From Quadrisphaera sp. (GTDB taxonomy: Bacteria; Actinomycetota; Actinomycetes; Actinomycetales; Quadrisphaeraceae): 31,449 nucleotides of DNA. Below, one piece after another: positions 7,275 through 14,339 of the stretch. Below the pieces are notes generated by a model. The model searched no databases, was not told where the DNA came from, and saw only the letters and a program-made list of their open reading frames with translations. The position numbers and the translations under genes are program-made. The stretch lies in NCBI GenBank assembly GCA_029258695.1, contig JARIBR010000176.1, positions 1 through 31,449 of the forward strand, in the 5' to 3' direction. Each line of letters begins with the position of its first letter. Within the stretch, counting starts at the first letter, position 1.

Positions 7275-8920
7275 CCGCGTCGACGGGGCCGGGGGGCGGG
7301 CAGCGGCGGGTGCTCGTGGTCGGCAGCGGCATCGCCGGCCTGACGTGCGCGCTGGACCTCCTCACCGCCGGTGCGTCGGTGGTGCTGGTGACGAAGACCG
7401 CGCTGGGGGAGGGCGCCACCGCCTGGGCGCAGGGTGGTCTCGCCGCCGTGGTCCCGGGTCCGCGGGGTCGCGGAGCCGACGACGACCGCAGCCACGACAC
7501 GGTGGCCCTGCACGTCGCCGACACGATCGCAGCCGGCGCGGGCCTGTGCGACGCCGACGTCGTCGCTGCCGTGTGCGCGCGCGGCGCCGCCGTGGTGGAG
7601 GCGCTGGTGGCCCGGGGCGTGGCCTTCGACCGCGTGGGCGTCACCGGCAGCGACGAGGCAGGTCACGGGGCGTGGGCCCGCGGCCTCGAGGCCGCCCACA
7701 GCCGCCACCGCGTGCTGCACGCCGGGGGCGACACCACCGGGGCGGTCATCGCCGCGACGCTGACCGCCCGCGCACGGGCGAGCGCTGCTGCCGGGCGCCT
7801 CGAGCTTCGTGAGCACGCGGCCCTGTCCGCCCTGCTGCTCACCGGCGGCGTGGTGACCGGGGCGAGGCTGCTCACCGAGACGGGTGAGGCGGTGCTGACC
7901 GCCGACGCCGTGGTGCTCGCCACCGGAGGCGCCGGGCAGCTGTACGCGCACACCACCAACCCCGCCGTGGCGACCGGCGACGGCCTCGTCGCGGCCTTCG
8001 CGGCCGGCGCGGTGGTCGCTGATCCCGAGATGGTGCAGTTCCACCCGACGACGGCGGTGGCGGGCTTCCTCGTCTCCGAGGCGGTCCGCGGGGAGGGCGC
8101 GGTGCTGCGCGACGAGCGCGGCGTGCGCTACCTCGTCGACGGGCCGCTGGCCGTGCCCGGGGCCGAGCTGGCGCCGCGCGACGTCGTCGCCCGCGCCACC
8201 GTCGCCGCCATGGCCACCCAGGACGGTCGGCCCGTCGGCCTGGACGCGCGCGGCGTGGCCGCCGCGATGGGCGGGCGCCTCGAGGCACGCTTCCCGGGGA
8301 TCGACGCGCTGTGCCGCCGCGCCGGGCTCGACTGGACCCGCGAGCCGGTGCCCGTCACCCCGGCCGCGCACTACTGGATGGGGGGCGTGGCCGTCGACGC
8401 CCGCGGACGCACGACGCTGCCGGGGCTGTGGGCGGTCGGCGAGGTCGCCTCCACCGGGCTGCACGGGGCCAACCGCCTGGCGTCCAACAGCCTGCTCGAG
8501 GCCGCCGTGACGGCGTCGCTGGCCGCCGCGGACGTCGCGGGGACCGTCGGCAGCGCCAGGGGCGACGCCCCCGCGCCGGCGTCGATGCCGCCCGGCGCCG
8601 TGGTGGAGGTGGGCGCCGGCGCCGGCGCGCTCCCGCGAGCCGAGCTGCAGTCGCTGATGTGGGACCACGCCGGGCTGCTGCGCGACGAGGCCGGGCTGGC
8701 GGTCGCCGCGAAGGCCCTGGACGCCGCCCACCTCGAGGGCGCCGGCCAGCCCGGGGACCGCCTCGCAGCGCTCGAGGACGCCCACCTCACCGCGGCCGCC
8801 CGACTGGTCGTCGCCGGGGCCCGCCACCGCGCGGAGAGCCGCGGCGCCCACCACCGCACCGACCACCCGCGCACCGGCGCCCGGGCGGTGCGCACCCTGG
8901 TGCGCCGGGCCGCTGCGTGA
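7271..8920 (+). CDS. nadB: L-aspartate oxidase
   Basis: A 549-residue FAD enzyme that oxidises L-aspartate to iminoaspartate, the substrate of NadA. The dinucleotide-binding motif VVGSGIAGL lies near the N-terminus. The succinate-dehydrogenase-like motifs AWAQGGLAAV, HTTNPAVATGDG, MVQFHPTT, HYWMGGVAVD and GLHGANRLASNSLLE follow in the usual order, with a C-terminal helical domain. The GTG start at 7271 overlaps the nadA stop in a GTGA quartet, and the stop overlaps nadC the same way. Length is typical. Cytoplasmic. Confidence 0.97.
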   Translation: MTASTGPGGGQRRVLVVGSGIAGLTCALDLLTAGASVVLVTKTALGEGATAWAQGGLAAVVPGPRGRGADDDRSHDTVALHVADTIAAGAGLCDADVVAAVCARGAAVVEALVARGVAFDRVGVTGSDEAGHGAWARGLEAAHSRHRVLHAGGDTTGAVIAATLTARARASAAAGRLELREHAALSALLLTGGVVTGARLLTETGEAVLTADAVVLATGGAGQLYAHTTNPAVATGDGLVAAFAAGAVVADPEMVQFHPTTAVAGFLVSEAVRGEGAVLRDERGVRYLVDGPLAVPGAELAPRDVVARATVAAMATQDGRPVGLDARGVAAAMGGRLEARFPGIDALCRRAGLDWTREPVPVTPAAHYWMGGVAVDARGRTTLPGLWAVGEVASTGLHGANRLASNSLLEAAVTASLAAADVAGTVGSARGDAPAPASMPPGAVVEVGAGAGALPRAELQSLMWDHAGLLRDEAGLAVAAKALDAAHLEGAGQPGDRLAALEDAHLTAAARLVVAGARHRAESRGAHHRTDHPRTGARAVRTLVRRAAA

Positions 8921-9810
8921 GCGTGGCCCTGGCGGTCCCCACCGCCGAGATCGCGGCCGCGGTCGCCCTGGCGCTCGCCGAGGACTCGCCGTGGGGAGAC
9001 CTCACCACCGAGGCGCTGGTCCCGCCCACCGCCACGGCCACCGCGGTGCTGCGCGCCCGGGAGCCCGGCGTCCTCGCCGGTCTCGGCGCCGTCGCCGAGG
9101 CGATGGACCAGGGTGCGGTGCTGACCGGGGGAGCGGTGAGCACCACGCCGGGCGCCCACCGCGACGGCGACCGGTTCGAGGCCGGGGACGTCCTGGCCAC
9201 GATCACGGGCAGCGCGCCGGCGATCCTGCGCGCCGAGCGCGTGGCGCTGAACCTCCTGCAGCACCTGTGCGGCGTGGCCACGCTCACCGCCGCGTTCGTC
9301 GACGCGGTCGCGCACACCCCCGCCCGCGTCACCGACACCCGGAAGACGACGCCCGGCCTGCGGGGCCTCGAGCGGTACGCGGTGCGCTGCGGCGGCGGGC
9401 ACAACCACCGCCGCTCGCTCTCGGACGCGGTGCTGGTCAAGGACAACCACCTCGCCGTCGTGGCGGCCGCCGGGCGCGACGTCACGGCGGCGCTGGTCGC
9501 CGCCCGCGCCGCCGTGCCGCACACCACCACGGTGGAGGTGGAGGTGGACCGTCTCGACCAGCTGCCCGCCGTGCTCGCGGCGGGGGTGGACACCGTGCTC
9601 CTCGACAACTTCAGCCTCGAGGACCTGCAGACCGGGGCGGCGCTCGTCGCCGGGCGGGCGCTGGTCGAGGCGAGCGGCGGGGTGACCCTGGAGACGGTGG
9701 CCGCCGTCGCCGAGGCCGGCGTCGACCTCGTCTCCGTCGGGGCGCTGACCCAGGCCGCGGCGGCGCTGGACCTGGGTCTCGACGTGGACGTGGGCGGGCA
9801 GGCTCCGTGA
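8917..9810 (+). CDS. nadC: Nicotinate-nucleotide pyrophosphorylase (quinolinate phosphoribosyltransferase)
   Basis: A 297-residue enzyme converting quinolinate and PRPP to nicotinate mononucleotide, the last dedicated step of de novo NAD synthesis. Diagnostic motifs are AEDSPWGDLTTEAL at the N-terminus, the phosphate- and quinolinate-binding stretch TRKTTPGLRGLERYAV with GGGHNHR, and VLVKDNHLA. The later barrel motifs VEVEVD, LLDNF and SVGALTQ follow. The GTG at 8917 overlaps the nadB stop (GTGA), and the last four bases overlap the desulfurase start in the same way. Confidence 0.97.
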   Translation: MSVALAVPTAEIAAAVALALAEDSPWGDLTTEALVPPTATATAVLRAREPGVLAGLGAVAEAMDQGAVLTGGAVSTTPGAHRDGDRFEAGDVLATITGSAPAILRAERVALNLLQHLCGVATLTAAFVDAVAHTPARVTDTRKTTPGLRGLERYAVRCGGGHNHRRSLSDAVLVKDNHLAVVAAAGRDVTAALVAARAAVPHTTTVEVEVDRLDQLPAVLAAGVDTVLLDNFSLEDLQTGAALVAGRALVEASGGVTLETVAAVAEAGVDLVSVGALTQAAAALDLGLDVDVGGQAP

Positions 9811-10964
9811 GCGTCTACCTCGACCACGCCGCCACGTCCCCGCCGCGCCGCGAGGTGCTCGAGGCGGCGTGGCCCTACCTCACCGGTGCCTTCGGCAACC
9901 CCTCGTCGGTCCACGAGGCCGGTCGCACCGCGCGCGCCGGTCTCGAGGCAGCCCGGGAGCAGGCAGCCGGCGTCCTCGGGGCCCGCCCGGGGGAGGTCGT
10001 GTTCACCGGCGGCGGGACCGAGGCGGACAACCTGGCCGTCCTCGGGATCGCCCGCGCGGCCCTGGCCACCACGGGGCGTCGGCGCGTCGTGGTCTCGGCG
10101 ATCGAGCACAGCGCCGTCCTGGAGGCCGCTGCCGCCCTGGCCGACGAGGGCTTCACCGTCGACGTGCTCCGCGTGGACGCCCAGGGCACCGTGGACCTCG
10201 ACCACCTCGCGGACCTGCTCGCCCGAGGCACCACGGCCCTGTGCGCGGTGATGCACGCCAACAACGAGGTCGGCACGCTCCAGCCGGTCCCCGAGGTCGC
10301 CGCGCTGTGCCGGGCCTCCGGTGCTCAGCTGCACGTCGACGCCGTCCAGAGCGCGGGGCACCTGCCCGTCGGCTTCGCCGTGGACGGGTGGGAGGGCGTC
10401 TCCTCGATCGCCGTCTCGGGCCACAAGCTGGGGGGGATGCGCGGCGCGGGCCTGCTCGCGGTGCGCGGGGCGGTGCCCCTGGAGCCCACCACGCACGGCG
10501 GCGGGCAGGAGCGCGGGCGCCGCTCGGGCACGGTCGACGTCGCCTCCGCCGTCGCCACCGCCACCGCGCTCGCCCTGGCTGACGCCGAGCGCCCCACCCG
10601 GGGCCCGCGGCTGACGACGCTGCGCGACAGCCTGCGGTCCGGGCTGCTCGCCGCGGTGCCCGGCGCGCGGGCCACCGGGCACCCGACCCGCCGCCTCCCC
10701 GGCCACGTCTCGGTGGTGCTGCCCGGCGTCGCCGGCCACGTGGTGCTCGAGGAGCTGGACGCCGCCGGCGTGCAGTGCTCGTCGGGGTCGGCGTGCTCCG
10801 CGGAGAGCGAGGACGCCTCCCACGTCCTGCTGGCCATGGGGCTGGGCCCCGACGAGGCGCGGACCGCGCTGCGCCTCAGCCTCGGGCACAGCACCGGTGA
10901 GGCGGACGTGCAGCGTGCGCTGCAGGTGCTGCCGGGAGCCGTCACGGCCGCGGGGGGACACTGA
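9807..10964 (+). CDS. Cysteine desulfurase, NifS/IscS-like, of the nad operon
   Basis: A 385-residue PLP-dependent enzyme releasing sulfur from cysteine. The PLP lysine is Lys207 in VSGHKLGG, the PLP-contacting block HVDAVQSAGH is present, and the catalytic cysteine is Cys330 in SSGSACSAE. Its place as the fourth gene of nadA-B-C, with a GTGA overlap at 9807-9810, suggests that it feeds sulfur to the NadA [4Fe-4S] cluster, as proposed for nad-linked NifS homologues in other bacteria. That partnership is inference from position. The sequence itself is a clear class V aminotransferase-fold desulfurase. Confidence 0.94.
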   Translation: MSVYLDHAATSPPRREVLEAAWPYLTGAFGNPSSVHEAGRTARAGLEAAREQAAGVLGARPGEVVFTGGGTEADNLAVLGIARAALATTGRRRVVVSAIEHSAVLEAAAALADEGFTVDVLRVDAQGTVDLDHLADLLARGTTALCAVMHANNEVGTLQPVPEVAALCRASGAQLHVDAVQSAGHLPVGFAVDGWEGVSSIAVSGHKLGGMRGAGLLAVRGAVPLEPTTHGGGQERGRRSGTVDVASAVATATALALADAERPTRGPRLTTLRDSLRSGLLAAVPGARATGHPTRRLPGHVSVVLPGVAGHVVLEELDAAGVQCSSGSACSAESEDASHVLLAMGLGPDEARTALRLSLGHSTGEADVQRALQVLPGAVTAAGGH

Positions 10965-10969
10965 TCACC

Positions 10970-11851
10970 GTGCCTCCCGCCGAACGCGCCACCCCGATGC
11001 AGTCCGTCGACCGCGCGCTGTACGCCCTCGAGCTGCTCGCCGAGCGCGGGGAGAGCGGCGTCACCGAGCTCTCCGAGGCGCTCGGGGTGCACAAGTCCAC
11101 GGGCTGGCGGCTGCTGTCCGCGCTGGAGGCGCGGCGCATGGTCGAGCAGCCGGACGAGCGCGGCCGCTACCGCCTGGGGCGCGGGGTCCTCTCCCTCGCG
11201 CGGGCGGTCAGCGCCCAGATGGACCTCACGCAGGTGGCCCGCCCGGTGTGCGAGGCCCTCGCCGAGCAGGTCGGGGAGACGGTGAACGTGGCTATCGCCT
11301 CCGACGGCGAGGTGGTCACCGTCGACCAGGTCCGCGGTGCGTCGGCCGTGACCTTCGGGAACTGGACCGGGACGCGGACGCCGGCGCACGCCAGCTCCAG
11401 CGGCAAGGTGCTCCTCGCCTTCGGCGCCGTTCCCCTGCCCTCGCCGAGGAGCCGGCTGCAGCGCTTCACCGAGCTGACGATCACCGACCGACGCGAGCTC
11501 CTGGACCAGCTGGAGTCGATCGCGACCGACGGCTTCGCGCTCAGCGACGGCGAGCTCGAGATCGGCCTGCGAGCCGTCGCGGCCCCGGTGCGCGATGCCG
11601 GCGGGGCCGTCGTGGCCGCGGTCAGCGCGTCGGGACCGGGTTACCGCTTCGACGAAGAGCACCAACACCTCGCGGTCCCGCGGCTCGTGGCCGCGGCGCG
11701 CGAGATCTCCGAGAACCTCGGGTGGACGCCGGCCAACGCCAACGCCAACAGCAACGCCGACGCCGACGCCGACATGGACGCCGACGCCGACAGCCACACC
11801 GACATGGACACCGACGCCGACAGCCACACCGACGCGGTCGACCAGCCCTAG
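10970..11851 (+). CDS. IclR-family transcriptional regulator, probably of betaine catabolism
   Basis: A 293-residue regulator with an N-terminal winged helix (residues 10-70; recognition region VTELSEALGVHKSTGWRLLSAL) and the IclR effector-binding domain (about 85-250, with SSSGKVLLAF and GFALSDGELEIGLRAVAAPV). Residues 256-290 form an unusual low-complexity Asn/Ala/Asp tail encoded by short repeats. The GTG at 10970 is 5 bp after the desulfurase stop; the ATG at 10997 (MQSVDRALYA) is an alternative start nearer the fold. It may be co-transcribed with the nad genes, yet the adjacent convergent genes for betaine demethylation are its likely targets. That target is inference. Confidence 0.9.
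   Translation: MPPAERATPMQSVDRALYALELLAERGESGVTELSEALGVHKSTGWRLLSALEARRMVEQPDERGRYRLGRGVLSLARAVSAQMDLTQVARPVCEALAEQVGETVNVAIASDGEVVTVDQVRGASAVTFGNWTGTRTPAHASSSGKVLLAFGAVPLPSPRSRLQRFTELTITDRRELLDQLESIATDGFALSDGELEIGLRAVAAPVRDAGGAVVAAVSASGPGYRFDEEHQHLAVPRLVAAAREISENLGWTPANANANSNADADADMDADADSHTDMDTDADSHTDAVDQP
11737..11841 (+). repeat. Short-unit repeat encoding the Asp/Ala-rich tail of the IclR protein
   Basis: Units built from GCCGAC, GACATG and the longer block GACGCCGACAGCCACACCGA (present twice) run to the 3' end of the gene. The pattern suggests slippage-driven expansion and could vary between strains. Confidence 0.75.
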
Positions 11852-13092
11852 GCGGGCTCGAGGCCACCGACCTGCGCGAGCACCCAGGCGTGGAAGTCCG
11901 CCACGTGGTGCTCGACGGGCACGAGCACCCCGCCGCGCGCGTAGGCCCGGGACGCCATGGCCGGCTGGGTCATCTCGCAGGCCTCGAAGTCCTGGAGGTT
12001 GACGCGGTGGAACAGCTCGACGGACTTCTCGATCGACGCCCCCGAGGCGATGACGTCGGGCGCGTACAACCAGTCGCACTCCACGAGCGTGCGGTCGGGC
12101 GCCACCGGGAACATCCGGTGCAGGATCACGTGGTCGGGGACGAGGTTGAGGAAGACCGTGGGGCGGATGGTCGCCGCGTAGTAGCGGCGGTCCTGGTCGT
12201 CCCCGACGCCGGGCAGCGACGCGAACCCCGGCGACCCGTCGACGGTGAAGCCCTCGATCCTCGCCCCGAACGCCGCGCCGTGGGCCTCCCCGCTCTGGGC
12301 CGCGACGCCTCGGGAGAACTCCGGGAGCACGTCGGTGAGCTCGGGGTGGATCGTCGCGCAGTGGTAGCACTCCATGAAGTTCTCCACGACGAGCTTCCAG
12401 TTCGCCGCGACGTCATAGGTGATGCGCCGCCCGAGGACCAGCGCGCCGACGTCGTAGCCCTCGAGCGCGGCGGGGCCGCCGACCCGTTCGAGCACCCCGC
12501 GGATGACGGTCTCCTCGAAGGACGGCGGCTCCTCGCCGACGCAGACCCACGCATAGCCGAGCCACTCGCGCACCGCCACCGCCTGCAGACCCTGGGCGAC
12601 GCGGTCGACGTCGGGCATCTTGACGAGGTTCGGCGCAGCGGCCAGGCGACCCTCGAGGTCGAAGGACCAGGCGTGGTACCCGCACCGCAGGGTGCGCTTG
12701 ACCTGGCCCGACGCTGCCGTGCACACGCGGGCGCCGCGGTGGCCGCAGACGTTGAGGAAGGCCCGCACACCGCTCGCGGAGCGCACGATGATCACCGACT
12801 CGCGGCCGATCGCCACGGTGCGGTACTGCCCGACCTCCGCGACCTCGTCGGTGCGCACCGCGCACATCCAGCCTCCCTCGACGACGTGCTCGACCTCGCG
12901 GGCGAAGAACGCCGGGTCGGTGTAGGCGCTCCCGGGAAGGGTGGGCATGAGGGTCGGGGCGCCGGGCGGGGCGTCGAGCAGGTCGACGCTCGCGGCGGGC
13001 CGCGGCACGGCCACCTCTGAGGGCGGGGCCTGTGAGGGCGAGGTGCTGAGGGGCGAGGCCGTGGTGGGTGCAGCGGTGTCGAGCGTGGTCAT
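11848..13092 (-). CDS. Rieske non-heme iron oxygenase, GbcA-like (glycine betaine demethylase large subunit)
   Basis: A 414-residue oxygenase. The Rieske [2Fe-2S] ligands are Cys116/His118 in CGHRG and Cys137/His140 in CGYHAWSF. The mononuclear iron site is in the NWKLVVENFMECYHCATIHP region, with His244 and His249. The family includes betaine, carnitine and aromatic oxygenases. The next two genes upstream encode dimethylglycine and sarcosine oxidases and a BCCT transporter is nearby, so removal of the first methyl of glycine betaine is the best-supported role. No ferredoxin/flavin reductase subunit is present here. The ATG at 13092 overlaps the upstream stop (ATGA). Residues 1-50 are Pro/Ala/Ser-rich and not part of the domain. 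Its stop codon shares the palindrome CTAG with the convergent IclR gene. Confidence 0.88.
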   Translation of the reverse strand: MTTLDTAAPTTASPLSTSPSQAPPSEVAVPRPAASVDLLDAPPGAPTLMPTLPGSAYTDPAFFAREVEHVVEGGWMCAVRTDEVAEVGQYRTVAIGRESVIIVRSASGVRAFLNVCGHRGARVCTAASGQVKRTLRCGYHAWSFDLEGRLAAAPNLVKMPDVDRVAQGLQAVAVREWLGYAWVCVGEEPPSFEETVIRGVLERVGGPAALEGYDVGALVLGRRITYDVAANWKLVVENFMECYHCATIHPELTDVLPEFSRGVAAQSGEAHGAAFGARIEGFTVDGSPGFASLPGVGDDQDRRYYAATIRPTVFLNLVPDHVILHRMFPVAPDRTLVECDWLYAPDVIASGASIEKSVELFHRVNLQDFEACEMTQPAMASRAYARGGVLVPVEHHVADFHAWVLAQVGGLEPA

Positions 13093-14339
13093 GAGGAGTG
13101 CTCCGAGAAGGGTGCGGGGGTGGTGGCCGGGGTGACCAGCGCGGGACGGCGCGGGTCGAAGAGCTCGATCGGGTGCGCGGTGACCCCGTCGACGGCGAGG
13201 TCGGCGAGGATCTCCCCGACCACGGGCACGAACTTGAAGCCGTGCCCGGAGAACCCGCACGCGACCACGACGTGGTCGTGGCCGGGGTGCGGCGCGATGA
13301 CGAAGTGCTCGTCGGGCGTGGTGGTGTACAGGCACGTCGCGGCGTCGAGGTGCCCGGTCAGCGCCGGGAAGGTGCGCGAGGCGCGGGAGACGATCCGCTC
13401 CCGCTCGTGGTCGTGGACCTCGCGGTCCACGCCCTGCGCGGTGGTGGGCTGCCCGGCGCGGAAGAAGCTGATCTTCACGCCGCCTCCCGCACCGTCGATG
13501 GCGGGGAAGCCGTACACCTGCTCGGGGCCGTCGCCGCAGACGTAGACGGGATGGCCGGTGAAGGGGCGCTCGCCGCCCTCGGCGCGCAGCCAGTGCATGA
13601 CCTGGCGCTCGACGACGAGGTCGAGGCCCAGGTCGGCGAGCACCTGCGGGGCCCACGCCCCGGGCGCCACGACGAGCTTCCCGGCGGTGTGGACGCCGCG
13701 GCTGGTGCGCACGCTCACCCCGCCCGGACCGCTGGAGAAGTCGAGCACCTCCTCGCCGTGGCGAAGGTCGGCGCCCGCGGCGGCGGCCAGGCGCAGGTGC
13801 GCGCTGACGGTCCGCTCGGGGCGGGCGTAGCCGGCGCGCTCCTCGACCAGGGCCATCTCGTCCTCGGCCAGGCGCATCGTCGGGAAGCGGCGCGCGACGC
13901 CGGCGGGGTCGAGCACCTCGTGGGGGAGGTCCCACTGCTGGGCCGCGAGGAGGCTGCCGCCGAAGGTCGTGCCGTCCTCACGCCCGGCCCACACGCCGCC
14001 GGTCTCGACGTAGACGGGACCCTCGTGCTCCGCGGTGCGCGCGTTGAGGTCCTCCCACAGCTGGTGGGCGCGCAGCAGCAGGGGCACGTACGCGGGGTCC
14101 TCGAAGTAGCACTGCCGGTAGACGCGGGAGGCGCCGTGGCTGGACCCCAGGGCGTGGGCCGGCGGGTGCTGGTCCAGGCCGAGCACCCGCACCCCGCGCC
14201 GCGCCAGGTGGTAGGCGGCGGCGCTGCCCATGCCGCCGAGGCCGAGGACGATGACGTCGTGCCCCGGCGCCCGGGTCGTGCTGGCGCGGCCCGTGCTGGT
14301 CACCGTGCGCTCATCGGCCGTGCCCGCCCCGCGGCTCAT
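13089..14339 (-). CDS. Monomeric sarcosine oxidase-type FAD enzyme
   Basis: A 416-residue flavin amine oxidase, probably oxidising sarcosine to glycine and formaldehyde with release of hydrogen peroxide. The FAD motif VIVLGLGGMGSAAAYHLARR starts near residue 29. The block GSSHGASRVYRQCYFEDPAYVPL resembles the flavin-contacting region of monomeric sarcosine oxidase (MSOX). Cys336 in CLYTTTPDEHF aligns with the cysteine that covalently binds flavin in MSOX (CMYT, Cys315), and GFSGHGFKFVPVVGE follows as in MSOX. It is the middle gene of a three-gene operon with ATGA overlaps on both sides. N-methyltryptophan oxidase is a related alternative, but the gene context favours sarcosine. Confidence 0.88.
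   Translation of the reverse strand: MSRGAGTADERTVTSTGRASTTRAPGHDVIVLGLGGMGSAAAYHLARRGVRVLGLDQHPPAHALGSSHGASRVYRQCYFEDPAYVPLLLRAHQLWEDLNARTAEHEGPVYVETGGVWAGREDGTTFGGSLLAAQQWDLPHEVLDPAGVARRFPTMRLAEDEMALVEERAGYARPERTVSAHLRLAAAAGADLRHGEEVLDFSSGPGGVSVRTSRGVHTAGKLVVAPGAWAPQVLADLGLDLVVERQVMHWLRAEGGERPFTGHPVYVCGDGPEQVYGFPAIDGAGGGVKISFFRAGQPTTAQGVDREVHDHERERIVSRASRTFPALTGHLDAATCLYTTTPDEHFVIAPHPGHDHVVVACGFSGHGFKFVPVVGEILADLAVDGVTAHPIELFDPRRPALVTPATTPAPFSEHSS

Noticed and set aside
6272..8866. 864-codon minus-strand open frame opposite nadA and nadB
   Set aside because: The plus strand encodes two unmistakable enzymes with coupled starts; the antisense frame has low-complexity composition and no domain.
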